A DNA stretch of 64,000 bases from Fictibacillus solisalsi (GTDB taxonomy: Bacteria > Bacillota > Bacilli > Bacillales > Fictibacillaceae). The notes beneath the pieces are model-generated. The model searched no databases. It saw only the letters and a list, made by a program, of their open reading frames with translations, and had not been told where the DNA came from. A program made the translations under genes and the position numbers. The stretch spans positions 62,001 through 126,000 of the forward strand of contig NZ_FNHW01000003.1 in NCBI RefSeq assembly GCF_900103485.1. The letters run 5' to 3'. This document shows positions 9,110-17,064 of this stretch, in pieces; positions within the stretch are counted from its first letter, which is position 1, and every line of letters begins with the position of its first letter.

Positions 9110-9220
9110 TGTATTGCCTCCTTGGTTTTTGCAAAAGAACGACCTTTGCTGAATGCCTTAATTGTAGCGAATGTAAGGGCTTTCGTATATTGGAGGCATG
9201 TCCGAAATTTTCAGTCAGTT

Positions 9221-9241
9221 TTTTGTGCACAGTGCACAAAA
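9221..9241. promoter_or_regulatory. 21-bp perfect palindrome upstream of msmX
   Basis: Arms TTTTGTGCAC and GTGCACAAAA around a single central base, 112 bp before the msmX start and just after the yxkF-like stop codon. It lacks a T-run on the msmX strand, so it does not look like a terminator. It may be an operator, possibly for the neighbouring PucR-type regulator. Confidence 0.5.
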
Positions 9242-9245
9242 CGGT

Positions 9246-10130
9246 CTAGCTTACCGTTGTTTCACGGCTGATCAGCGCATGGTAAACAGCGACCGCCTGT
9301 TTAAACTGTTTCACATCTATTCCTGTTTTTTCAATGAACTTGTCTACACGGTACTGCAGGCTGTTTCGGTGAATGTACAATTTTTTGGCTGCCATGGACA
9401 GGTTCATATTGCATTCGAGGAAAATTTTAATGCTGTGAATCAAATCACGGTCTTTGAATAATTCATCGGGAATGAGATTGGAAATGAATCGGCTGGAAAA
9501 CTTGTCCAGATGAATATGAAGCAGATAGGGAATCAAATCCTCCCGGCAATAGACTTCCTGTGGAGGAAGATAGGGGCGGATGGAGGAAAACATTTCACGT
9601 TCGATTCTGAACTGTTCAGCTCCCTCTGCATAGCTATCCATCCACATGCCGATAAACAAATCGAGATCGGTATAAAAGTCAGCTGTGAGAACCGACTTTA
9701 CCTGATCATACGGCAACTCTTCCGTTTCATTGGTTGTGGGCTCGATTAGCACACCGTGATGACCGGACATAAAAAGCAAGGTCACTTCATCGGGAAAAAT
9801 GCCGGAAACCGCTTCGAGAAAGGCATCCTGGTCAATGAGATCGTCTTTTAAGAAAAAATGTATAAACCGGTAGCGGACTTGCGGGTGCTCACCCAAAAGG
9901 CCGCCTGAAATAACGTTTTTCCAAAAAATTTGCTGCTCTGAAAGACGAGTATCCGTTCCTGCCTCTGTAAACAACGAATGCAGCAATTCCAATTCGCTCG
10001 AAGTAACTGCTGTTTTGGCGATGCCGAACGTTACGCCTGCCTGATCTGCAAACCAGTAATACTGTTCCGGACGGTCGGCGGTGTGTAAGGAAAAATGGTT
10101 GCCATAATGCTGTTGAAGTTTTGATAGCAT
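9246..10130 (-). CDS. yxkF: PucR/CdaR-type transcriptional regulator
   Basis: 294 aa. The C-terminal 60 residues form the PucR-type helix-turn-helix: an SIKIFLECNMNLS segment, then A-A-K-K-L-Y-I-H-R-N-S-L-Q-Y-R-V-D-K, and a final V-K-Q-F-K helix. The N-terminal two thirds have no recognisable ligand-domain motif. In B. subtilis a protein of this kind and size (YxkF) lies next to msmX; the same arrangement here supports orthology, but the symbol rests on context. AAAGGAG precedes the ATG. It may control sugar uptake through msmX; target and ligand unknown. Confidence 0.8.
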   Translation of the reverse strand: MLSKLQQHYGNHFSLHTADRPEQYYWFADQAGVTFGIAKTAVTSSELELLHSLFTEAGTDTRLSEQQIFWKNVISGGLLGEHPQVRYRFIHFFLKDDLIDQDAFLEAVSGIFPDEVTLLFMSGHHGVLIEPTTNETEELPYDQVKSVLTADFYTDLDLFIGMWMDSYAEGAEQFRIEREMFSSIRPYLPPQEVYCREDLIPYLLHIHLDKFSSRFISNLIPDELFKDRDLIHSIKIFLECNMNLSMAAKKLYIHRNSLQYRVDKFIEKTGIDVKQFKQAVAVYHALISRETTVS

Positions 10131-10212
10131 GCCAGAAACTCCTTTTCATGTTCTCACCCTAGTATACCAGTGCAAACAGTGTTCTAACAAAAAGAAGGGA
10201 AAAGGACAAGCT

Positions 10213-11568
10213 TTATTGGACATGCATCGTCTGTTTGGAAAGAAACGCTTGTTCAGCAAGGAGAATTCCATACTCCAGAGGAAGTCTTCGTGTTAAATAA
10301 TCTTCTTTTCGGAACAAGGAATGAGAAAGAAGCATTCTGCCCGGCCTTGAATTTGCTTCGATTAGCCAGATACGCCCCTGCTTGTCGATCCCCAGGTCAA
10401 AGCCGATTTCTCCTATCAGTCCGTCTGTTTTCGCATCAATTTTTTTGCTGATTATAAGAGCTGCCTGCTTCAGTTTCTTGAGCAATAGAGATGGCATGCC
10501 GGCCAGTTTCAGCGCATCTTCTGCCCGTCTTGCTTCGCCTCCATAGGACAGGTGGGTGGTTAGCGCCTGGGATCCGGCAATCTTTGCGGCCATTGCACTG
10601 ATCATCCACTGCCCAAGACGGTTTTTATTGGAATGGACTCTGAAATCGACAGGTGACTGTCCGATGGTGATCAAGTCAATTCCCTGCTGTACAAGTACAT
10701 TGTTATTTTGAGAAACAAGTTTTCGCGAATGAAGGAGATCAGATAAGCAGTCAAAATTCATGGATTGAAGTTGTGGGCCATCCTGGAATTTGCATAGGTA
10801 ATTCTTGTTTCCCACCTTGCTGACTATGGTAATGCCACGGCCAAAACTGCCGTCTGCGGGCTTGAAGAAAACGGCAGGATAAGTGGTCAACATCCGCTCG
10901 ATTCCATAGACATCTGCATTGATGAGGGTCTCGGGCAGAAAATGCTCTGTTTCACCTACACCGGACAACATCTGAAAAATTTCCTGTTTGTTGAAAAAGG
11001 AGGGATTGAACACGGGAATTTTCCACTCGTTTTGAAAAAGGTGAAGCGCTTTTTGACAGGAGGAACTGTTTTCCGTTTTCCGCGTTGGAATCTGGTTGTA
11101 GATCACAGACGGAAGCGGCACGCTGTGCACAGTCCACCGGCTTCCATCGTGAAAGTATCCATAGACGGTACGGTTTTGTAAATCGATCTGCTTTGGGCCA
11201 AACAGAAAATAGTAGGAACCGACAGACATGGCAGCAGAAAGCAGCTTAGCAAAAAAGGGGGAACGCTCGCCGGCAGGACGTGAAGGTAAGAAACCGACAT
11301 GAGAGGAAAAAATACCCGCCAAAGGGCCGATTTCGAGTGAAGAGCCGTGAATATGTATATGAACCCTTGAAGCAAATGGAATCTGCAGGGCAGTCCAAAG
11401 GGGGGAAGAAAGACGGAGCTCATCTCTGGTATGTGCGATTGCGGTGCATGTCACCGTGCTTGAACCGAAGGACAGAAATACCGGCTTTCCCGTATCTAAA
11501 GGCAGCCATTCAGGGATGAAGAGTACATTCTTTTCAGTCTGTTCGGAATAAAGAGGAAGAATCGTCAT
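10213..11568 (-). CDS. yheD: YheC/YheD-family ATP-grasp protein (spore coat-associated)
   Basis: 451 aa, close to the B. subtilis YheD length (453). The C-terminal half has an ATP-grasp fold: FFKPADGSFGRGI (Lys and Gly-rich loop), QQGIDL, then IGEIGFDLGIDKQGRIWLIEANSRPGRML with the metal-binding Glu/Asn. YheC and YheD are endospore coat-associated proteins in B. subtilis; their ligase substrate is not established. Only one copy is present, where B. subtilis has two adjacent genes (yheC and yheD). AAGGAG lies before the ATG. Divergent from yheB. Confidence 0.85.
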   Translation of the reverse strand: MTILPLYSEQTEKNVLFIPEWLPLDTGKPVFLSFGSSTVTCTAIAHTRDELRLSSPLWTALQIPFASRVHIHIHGSSLEIGPLAGIFSSHVGFLPSRPAGERSPFFAKLLSAAMSVGSYYFLFGPKQIDLQNRTVYGYFHDGSRWTVHSVPLPSVIYNQIPTRKTENSSSCQKALHLFQNEWKIPVFNPSFFNKQEIFQMLSGVGETEHFLPETLINADVYGIERMLTTYPAVFFKPADGSFGRGITIVSKVGNKNYLCKFQDGPQLQSMNFDCLSDLLHSRKLVSQNNNVLVQQGIDLITIGQSPVDFRVHSNKNRLGQWMISAMAAKIAGSQALTTHLSYGGEARRAEDALKLAGMPSLLLKKLKQAALIISKKIDAKTDGLIGEIGFDLGIDKQGRIWLIEANSRPGRMLLSHSLFRKEDYLTRRLPLEYGILLAEQAFLSKQTMHVQ

Positions 11569-11585
11569 TTCTTTCGCTCCTTGTT

Positions 11586-11603
11586 TACCATTTTAAAATG
11601 GTA
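11586..11603. promoter_or_regulatory. 18-bp perfect palindrome between yheD and yheB
   Basis: TACCATTTTAAAATGGTA is its own reverse complement and lies in the divergent intergenic region, 18 bp upstream of the yheD start codon and 8 bp before the yheB -35 element. Operator candidate. Confidence 0.45.
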
Positions 11604-11610
11604 TTCTCGT

Positions 11611-11640
11611 TTGATTAGGCCGATGCCCATATCGTATACT
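11611..11640 (+). promoter_or_regulatory. Sigma-A-like promoter for yheB
   Basis: TTGATT (11611-11616), 18-bp spacer, TATACT (11635-11640). About 43 bp before the yheB start. Confidence 0.55.
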
Positions 11641-11683
11641 ATGAAAGCAGCACGAAAATAGTGTTTAAACTAGGAGATTAATA

Positions 11684-12820
11684 ATGGATACATGGATAAA
11701 AATAGTGTTTTTGATTGTGGTGGGAGCGATAATTGGGGGATTAACCAATCTGATTGCCATCCGGATGCTGTTCCGCCCTTATAAACCTTGGAAAATTGGA
11801 AAGTATCAAGTACCCTTTACCCCCGGGCTGATTCCCAAGCGGAGACATGAGTTGGCCATAAAGATGGGGGAAACGGTCAAGAACCATCTCTTAACAGCTG
11901 AAGGCATTCAAAGCAAGGTAACGGATCCTGTTTTTATTGAGGAAATTACTTCGCTTGTAAAAGCAGAAGCAAGAGGTTTTCTTGAAAGTGACCTTACGCT
12001 TCAGCGGTTTTTGGCGGAACAGTTGAATGTTTCGAATGCGGAGGCTGTCATTTCTGAAAAAGCAACATCCTTTGTTCAGGACAAGCTGAATGCCATTCTG
12101 GATGAGGTAAAGGAGCAGACATTCAGCGAACTCCTTCCTTCAAACATGAGGGAAACGGTCGACGGAAATATCGGGGGAGCTGCTCAATTTATTGTTGATA
12201 AAGGTATCGCATTTCTCCGAAGTAAAGATGGCAAAGAGACCTTATCCAAGGGCATAGATGCTTTCTTGGCAGAAAGAGGCATGCTGTTAAACATGCTTTC
12301 GATGTTTTTTGGAAATGTAAAATTGGTAGATAAAATTCAGCCGGAAATGATCAAGCTGTTAAAACAGCCGCAAACGAAGGAAACCATTGAAAAGCTGATC
12401 CGGCAGGAGTGGCATGCAGCTCAGCAACTAAAGGCAGGGAAGCTTCAGGACATACTGAATGCCGAAGCCTGGATCGAACCAGGAGCTGCCCAAATTGTTT
12501 CGCAGCTTCCGATTGCCAATTTTTTGAATCAACCGCTCGATGGCATTTCGGATCAGTACAAGGAAGCCATTCTTGAACGTTTCATCCCAAGAATTGTGGA
12601 TATATTTATGAAATCGGTAAACGAGCGTTTAGCCATGATTTTGGACAAATTGCAGATTGCAAAAATTGTAGAGGAACAAGTAGAAACGTTTTCGCTTGAA
12701 CGGCTGGAGCAAATCATTATTGATGTGGCCAAAAAAGAACTTACCATGATCACCTGGCTGGGCGCATTGCTCGGAGGAATCATCGCCTTGTTCCAGGCTT
12801 TGATTTTGATGTTGCTCTAA
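11684..12820 (+). CDS. yheB: DUF445 membrane protein YheB
   Basis: 378 aa, matching B. subtilis YheB in length and position. Hydrophobic helices at both ends (about residues 4-24 and 355-377) enclose a long helical soluble region; the conserved start region N-L-I-A-I-R-M-L-F-R-P-Y and the T-P-G-L-I-P-K-R block are DUF445 hallmarks. Molecular function is unknown. AGGAG precedes the ATG. Followed at 50 bp by yheA, probably in one transcript. Confidence 0.93.
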   Translation: MDTWIKIVFLIVVGAIIGGLTNLIAIRMLFRPYKPWKIGKYQVPFTPGLIPKRRHELAIKMGETVKNHLLTAEGIQSKVTDPVFIEEITSLVKAEARGFLESDLTLQRFLAEQLNVSNAEAVISEKATSFVQDKLNAILDEVKEQTFSELLPSNMRETVDGNIGGAAQFIVDKGIAFLRSKDGKETLSKGIDAFLAERGMLLNMLSMFFGNVKLVDKIQPEMIKLLKQPQTKETIEKLIRQEWHAAQQLKAGKLQDILNAEAWIEPGAAQIVSQLPIANFLNQPLDGISDQYKEAILERFIPRIVDIFMKSVNERLAMILDKLQIAKIVEEQVETFSLERLEQIIIDVAKKELTMITWLGALLGGIIALFQALILMLL

Positions 12821-12870
12821 GGTCTGTTATAGTGGTAGGGACATTTAGAGTATGAGGAGGAAATTCAATT

Positions 12871-13233
12871 ATGTCTAATCTTTATGATTTAGCGTACGAT
12901 CTTGAAAACGCCTTGCGCAACAGTGAGGATTTTCAAACCTTGAAGAAAAGCTATGCAGAGGTAAACGCGGATCCGGAAGCCAAAAAAATGTTTGACGAGT
13001 TCCGCACGATTCAAATGGGCCTTCAGCAAAAGCAAATGTCCGGCGAGCAGATTACACAGGAGGAAGTGGAAAAAGCACAGGCTTTATTCCAATCGGTGCA
13101 GCAAAACGAGGTCATCAGCACATTGATGAACACAGAACAGCGCATGAGCGTAACCATCTCTGATCTGAACAAAATCATTACAAAGCCGCTTGAAGAGCTT
13201 TACGGACCGATGGTCGACGAAAATCAGCAATAA
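12871..13233 (+). CDS. yheA: YheA, YlbF/YmcA-family protein (UPF0342)
   Basis: 120 aa, all-helical, beginning MSNLYDLAYDLENALRNS, with the F-x-x-I-Q-x-G-L-Q-Q-K-Q-M-S-G block typical of the Com_YlbF family. Family relatives YlbF and YmcA help form a complex that affects RNase Y and competence/biofilm development; a role for YheA itself is not established. GAGGAGG lies upstream of the ATG. Ends the yheBA unit with a strong terminator. Confidence 0.92.
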   Translation: MSNLYDLAYDLENALRNSEDFQTLKKSYAEVNADPEAKKMFDEFRTIQMGLQQKQMSGEQITQEEVEKAQALFQSVQQNEVISTLMNTEQRMSVTISDLNKIITKPLEELYGPMVDENQQ

Positions 13234-13250
13234 TTATCGTATGAGAAAAA

Positions 13251-13285
13251 AAAAGCCTTTCTGCATCCTGCAGAAAGGCTTTTTT
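13251..13285 (+). terminator. Intrinsic terminator after yheA
   Basis: Perfect 14-bp arms AAAAGCCTTTCTGC and GCAGAAAGGCTTTT with an ATCCT loop, followed by T residues. Confidence 0.92.
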
Positions 13286-13413
13286 ACTGGTGTGAACAGA
13301 GAATTGCACGAACGCCATAAAGCGCAAAAGGAGGGCGTCCTGTTCTATCCCAGCTTCATCCGGAATATAGTTTGACAGAGAGAGTCTATCTTTCAGTCAG
13401 AGGGGGGATTACC

Positions 13414-14259
13414 TTGATTTACCGAATGCTGGTTCTGGACATCGATGGGACCCTGTTGAGAAGCAACTTTCGCATGGATAAGGAAACAAGGGAAGCGATC
13501 GATTATGTGAGAAAAAAAGGGGTTTATGTGACGCTTGCTTCCGGCCGCAACTTTCCTTCAACCAGAAAAGTCGCCAAGGCTCTCAAGCTGGATGGAAATT
13601 TGATCAGCCAAAATGGAGGTTATATTGCAGCCAATCAGGATGAACCTTTTTTTGAATCACATATTTCCAGAGAAGATACACATAAGATGGTTTCCATACT
13701 TGAAAATTACAATTGCCATATCCGGCTGGTTCATGAGCGTTTCTCTGTGGGGAACCAGGTCCAGCAGAAAAATCAGCTTGTTGCCAAATTGACCCTGGGG
13801 GCAGGGGATCCATTGTTTTATCCTGTCACCTTTACTGAAAACTTAAGCCATCATGTTCTTGAAAAGGAAATTATGCCTTCCAAGATTGATGTACAATTTT
13901 TTGAAGAAAGAGAACGGCGGTCTGCAGAAAAACATTTGAAAAACCACTTTGCCAATTTTGAATACACATCTTCCACTAAATGCAATTTCGAGATTACATC
14001 TCCGAATGTGACCAAAGCCAATGCCTTGAGGATGCTTGGATTAAAACTTGATATAGCTCCTGAAGAAATGGTGGCGGTGGGTGATTCGCATAATGACCGT
14101 GAAATGATTGAAATGGCGGGACTTGGGGTAGCCATGGGAAATGCGCCGGATGATGTGAAACACGCCGCGAATTGGATTACACGCACCAATGACCAGCTCG
14201 GAGTTCCTTATATGATAAAAGAGGTGTTCAGAAAGCAGTTGAGAGTAGGGTTATATTAA
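13414..14259 (+). CDS. yhaX: HAD-IIB (Cof-type) phosphatase, YhaX-like
   Basis: 281 aa from a TTG start that has GAGGGGGG at 7 bp; the open frame extends further upstream without a ribosome site. HAD motifs: I, LDIDGTLL (nucleophile and acid Asp pair) at residues 6-13; II, LASGRN; III/IV, GDSHNDREMIEMAG near residue 225. The cap domain between II and III is the Cof type. These enzymes hydrolyse phosphorylated metabolites such as sugar phosphates or FMN; the substrate is unknown. B. subtilis yhaX lies in the same region and is a similar size, which supports the symbol but does not prove orthology. Confidence 0.85.
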   Translation: MIYRMLVLDIDGTLLRSNFRMDKETREAIDYVRKKGVYVTLASGRNFPSTRKVAKALKLDGNLISQNGGYIAANQDEPFFESHISREDTHKMVSILENYNCHIRLVHERFSVGNQVQQKNQLVAKLTLGAGDPLFYPVTFTENLSHHVLEKEIMPSKIDVQFFEERERRSAEKHLKNHFANFEYTSSTKCNFEITSPNVTKANALRMLGLKLDIAPEEMVAVGDSHNDREMIEMAGLGVAMGNAPDDVKHAANWITRTNDQLGVPYMIKEVFRKQLRVGLY

Positions 14260-14264
14260 ACTGG

Positions 14265-14289
14265 AAAGCTCCATTCAGGAGCTTTTTTT
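14265..14289 (+). terminator. Intrinsic terminator after yhaX-like gene
   Basis: Arms AAAGCTCC and GGAGCTTT, ATTCA loop, run of T. Confidence 0.85.
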
Positions 14290-14348
14290 CATGCAAATAA
14301 ATTCTATAATATTTCATTTGTGTTACAAAACAAGAAAACGACATTTTT

Positions 14349-14362
14349 TGAAAGGGTTTTCA
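14349..14362. promoter_or_regulatory. Possible cre (CcpA) site upstream of dhaS
   Basis: TGAAAGGGTTTTCA matches the cre consensus TGWAANCGNTNWCA at all defined positions but one. It overlaps a possible -35 (TTTTCA) whose -10 would be TATAAG 18 bp downstream. Suggests glucose repression of the dehydrogenase. Confidence 0.4.
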
Positions 14363-14416
14363 AAGACCTTGTCGAACAGATATAAGGTAAGGAACAAGGA
14401 TATGAGGAGGATTAAA

Positions 14417-15901
14417 ATGGAAAAAACTGTTAACCTGAATCTGAAGCCGAAGGTGGCCGAATTCTTAAACGGAACAAAGAAGTTTTTCATCAATGGAGAA
14501 TGGGTAGAAGCAAAATCAGGAAAAACGTTTGAAACTCTGAATCCTTCAACAGGAGAGGTTTTGGCGCTTGTTGCAGAAGGTGGAAAAGAAGATATCGAAC
14601 TTGCGGTGCAAGCGGCACGCAAAGCCTTTGATTCTGGATATTGGTCAAAAATGAGCGCTGCAAAGCGCAGCTATTTAATTTATAAACTTGCGGATTTAAT
14701 GGAAGAGAATAAAGAAGAGCTTGCCCAGCTCGATACGCTGGACAACGGAAAACCAATCCGTGAAACCATGAATGGTGATGTGCCTTTGGCGATTGAGCAT
14801 TTCCGTTATTATGCAGGTTGGGCGACTAAAATTGTTGGACAAACCATCCCAGTAGCCGGAAGCTTCTTCAACTATACACGCCACGAGCCGGTAGGCGTTG
14901 TCGGCCAGATTATCCCTTGGAACTTTCCGCTCTTGATGGCAGCTTGGAAACTGGGCGCAGCTCTTGCCACTGGTTGTACGGTTGTATTAAAACCTGCAGA
15001 GCAGACGCCGCTATCCGCTCTTTATCTTGCAAAGCTGGCACAGGAAGCCGGATTCCCTGAAGGTGTGCTTAACGTGGTAACAGGTGCCGGAGAAACAGGC
15101 GCAGCGCTTGTTGATCATCCGGAAGTTAACAAGATCGCGTTTACCGGCTCTACTGAAGTCGGTAAAATGATCATGAGAAATGCCGCGGACTCTCTTAAAC
15201 GTGTAACGCTGGAGCTCGGAGGAAAATCACCCAACATTATCCTTCCGGATGCTGATATGACGCGTGCCATTCCTGGTGCTTTGAGTGGTATCATGTTTAA
15301 CCAGGGACAAGTTTGCTGCGCAGGATCCCGTTTGTTCGTTCAGAAAAAAGCGTTCGACAATGTTATGGCAGACATGGTGTCCCATGCAAAGAGCATCAAA
15401 CAGGGGCCTGGCTTGGATCCGGATACTACAATGGGGCCGCTCGTTTCAGAGGAGCAGCATAACCGCGTAATGAACTATATCTCCAAAGGTAAGGATGAGG
15501 GAGCTGAGCTTCTGACTGGAGGATCCAGACCGTTTGAGCAAGGTTATTTTGTGGAGCCGACTATTTTTGCGGACGTTGATGACAAGATGACCATCGCCAA
15601 AGAAGAGATCTTTGGTCCGGTTGTAGCAGCAATGCCGTTTGAGGATCTTGATGAAGTAATCGAGCGTGCGAACCGTTCTGAATATGGACTTGCTGCAGGT
15701 CTTTGGACAGAAAACCTCAAAACGGCTCACTATGTGTCCAACAACCTGAAGGCAGGTACAGTTTGGATTAACTGCTACAATGCATTTGATGCGGCTTCTC
15801 CATTCGGAGGATACAAGCAATCCGGTATGGGCCGCGAAATGGGATCTTATGCGTTGAATAACTATACTGAAGTGAAAAGCGTGTGGGTGAACCTGAAGTA
15901 A
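14417..15901 (+). CDS. dhaS: NAD(P)-dependent aldehyde dehydrogenase, DhaS-type
   Basis: 494 aa, like B. subtilis DhaS (495 aa). Key features: PWNFPL cofactor-binding loop (168-172), FTGSTEVGK Rossmann turn (242-250), general base Glu266 in LELGGKSP, and catalytic Cys300 in FNQGQVCCAGSR. Oxidises aldehydes to carboxylates in the cytosol; the precise substrate is not evident. The start is the ATG after GAGGAGG; the longer open frame upstream lacks a ribosome site. Monocistronic, with a cre-like site upstream and a terminator about 80 bp downstream. Confidence 0.92.
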   Translation: MEKTVNLNLKPKVAEFLNGTKKFFINGEWVEAKSGKTFETLNPSTGEVLALVAEGGKEDIELAVQAARKAFDSGYWSKMSAAKRSYLIYKLADLMEENKEELAQLDTLDNGKPIRETMNGDVPLAIEHFRYYAGWATKIVGQTIPVAGSFFNYTRHEPVGVVGQIIPWNFPLLMAAWKLGAALATGCTVVLKPAEQTPLSALYLAKLAQEAGFPEGVLNVVTGAGETGAALVDHPEVNKIAFTGSTEVGKMIMRNAADSLKRVTLELGGKSPNIILPDADMTRAIPGALSGIMFNQGQVCCAGSRLFVQKKAFDNVMADMVSHAKSIKQGPGLDPDTTMGPLVSEEQHNRVMNYISKGKDEGAELLTGGSRPFEQGYFVEPTIFADVDDKMTIAKEEIFGPVVAAMPFEDLDEVIERANRSEYGLAAGLWTENLKTAHYVSNNLKAGTVWINCYNAFDAASPFGGYKQSGMGREMGSYALNNYTEVKSVWVNLK

Positions 15902-15982
15902 GACCAAGACAAACATGATCCGAGAAACAACGGGGAAAACAAAAAGAAGGCATGAAAAAGGGGTCAACAACTGAACGGAAAC

Positions 15983-16018
15983 AAAAACCCGGCTGTCCAT
16001 CCAGGCAGCCGGGTTTTT
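15983..16018. terminator. Strong hairpin terminator between dhaS and GNAT gene
   Basis: Perfect arms AAAAACCCGGCTG and CAGCCGGGTTTTT. Symmetric A and T flanks allow termination from both sides of these convergent genes. Confidence 0.88.
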
Positions 16019-16071
16019 CGTGTTGCTGAGCAGGAGTTCCAACGCTTGTCGGATTTAAACGGAGTGCTGGA
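16019..16071 (+). repeat. 53-bp direct repeat, copy 1
   Basis: Starts CGTGTTGC and ends GTGCTGGA; identical to copy 2 (16147-16199) except one T/A difference at position 9. It begins at the base of the preceding terminator. Between the copies are inverted segments (GTGCTGGA/TCCAGCAC, a GGACGTCC palindrome, CAACAC/GTGTTG). No coding potential is convincing. The whole 15902-16207 gap is thus one terminator plus this duplicated element. Confidence 0.9.
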
Positions 16072-16146
16072 TCGTCTGGGGAGGACGTCCAGCTCCAGCA
16101 CCCAAATCCTCGAGGTCGTTTCACTCCTTCTCCACAACACAAAGAT

Positions 16147-16199
16147 CGTGTTGCAGAGCAGGAGTTCCAACGCTTGTCGGATTTAAACGGAGTGCTGGA
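16147..16199 (+). repeat. 53-bp direct repeat, copy 2
   Basis: Second copy of the 16019-16071 unit, 128 bp later, ending 8 bp before the GNAT stop codon. Its left end forms a CAACAC-AAAGATC-GTGTTG hairpin with preceding sequence. Confidence 0.9.
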
Positions 16200-16207
16200 G
16201 CTTTTGT

Positions 16208-16642
16208 TTATAACATTACCTTGATGAAGCGGAGTCCGGTATCATCATAATCCAGGTTTCTGTAAAATTCGTGGGTTTCCTTGCGCTGTTTTCCACTGTG
16301 CAGAACAATAGCAGTGCAGCCCTGTTCCTCTGCCCAGTTTTCCGCATGCCCGACAAGGGCCTTTCCAAAGCCATTCCCCTGATATTCTTCCGTTACCACA
16401 AGGGCAATGATCCGCAGGCATGTCCCGTTTTTTTCGAAGTAGAATTCTTTGACAACCCCAATCATTCCAATCACCAGATCGTCACAGCAAGCGACAAAGC
16501 AGGTATAGGCCGGGTCTTGAAGAATATACGTTAACCTGTCTCTCATTTCCTCTTCAGTTGTGGGATAGCCGAGATCACCCATTAGATAAGAGAGAGACAG
16601 ACTATCCTCAATGGTTCCCCGTCTGATGAAGAATTCACTCAT
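16208..16642 (-). CDS. GNAT-family N-acetyltransferase
   Basis: 144 aa GNAT fold: the N-terminal IRRGTIEDS strand-helix, central beta strands, and the acetyl-CoA pyrophosphate loop Q-G-N-G-F-G-K-A-L (R/Q-x-x-G-x-G/A motif) after V-T-E-E-Y. The C-terminal H-E-F-Y-R-N-L-D-Y motif is typical of small-molecule acetyltransferases. Start ATG at MSEFFIRRG with a purine-rich GAGGTG upstream; the longer frame has no support. Substrate unknown. Next gene upstream (41 bp) is the YhzD-like gene, perhaps in the same transcript. Confidence 0.88.
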   Translation of the reverse strand: MSEFFIRRGTIEDSLSLSYLMGDLGYPTTEEEMRDRLTYILQDPAYTCFVACCDDLVIGMIGVVKEFYFEKNGTCLRIIALVVTEEYQGNGFGKALVGHAENWAEEQGCTAIVLHSGKQRKETHEFYRNLDYDDTGLRFIKVML

Positions 16643-16682
16643 CCTCACACCTCTTTCCCAAATAATGAAAATCTGATACTCG

Positions 16683-16868
16683 TTAACGATGAAACAGCAG
16701 AAGAGCTCCTGATGGCGATGTGAGGCGGTGTGTCCGGTCAATGAATTGTGCTTCTGTTAAGCGTTTTTCTCCCAGTTCCTTTGCCTCCCTGTCATCGGCA
16801 GCCTGGATGGTTTCATCGAGCAATTTTTCCCCGCTTTTGTCATAGACAGTAAGAAAGTATTTTTTCAT
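16683..16868 (-). CDS. yhzD: YhzD-like small protein
   Basis: 61 aa beginning MKKYFLTVYDKSGEKLLDE and ending in a G-A-L-L-L-F-H-R tail with an upstream T-H-R motif, as I recall for the YhzD-like family (about 60 aa, in this chromosomal region in Bacillus). AAAGGAG lies upstream at somewhat long spacing. Function unknown. Upstream neighbour of the GNAT gene on the same strand. Confidence 0.7.
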   Translation of the reverse strand: MKKYFLTVYDKSGEKLLDETIQAADDREAKELGEKRLTEAQFIDRTHRLTSPSGALLLFHR

Positions 16869-16993
16869 AAGAAGTGAGGCTCCTTTCAGCATTTCTTTTC
16901 TTGTATTTCTTTTTTTTCGTCAAATTTCCTGCTTTTTTTTGTACGTTTAATGTTCATTCCGCATTTCTGCTGAAAATGTGTGTATTTTCCCAA

Positions 16994-17015
16994 ATACGAG
17001 AACGTGTTTTCGTAT
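16994..17015. promoter_or_regulatory. 22-bp near-perfect palindrome upstream of yhaO (LexA-like candidate)
   Basis: Outer arms ATACGA and TCGTAT, inner arms AAC and GTT; only one G-T pair and the central two bases break symmetry. The core GAAC-N4-TTTC resembles a degenerate Bacillus LexA box (CGAAC-N4-GTTCG) with two mismatches. A TAAAAT -10-like element follows at 17022-17027. It lies directly upstream of DNA-repair-type genes. Confidence 0.4.
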
Positions 17016-17064
17016 ATATGGTAAAATAAAGGTTAGAATGATTAGTGAAAAGGAGGCGATGGTG

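Noticed and set aside
15446-16042. 198-codon minus-strand ORF across the end of dhaS and the repeat region
   Set aside because: Mostly antisense to dhaS; starts inside the 53-bp repeat with no ribosome site and an atypical Cys/Phe/Arg-rich product. The similar MELLL starts of this and another ORF come from the two repeat copies.
16019-16199. Possible CRISPR mini-array
   Set aside because: Only two 53-bp copies, a 75-bp spacer with inverted repeat ends, and no cas genes.
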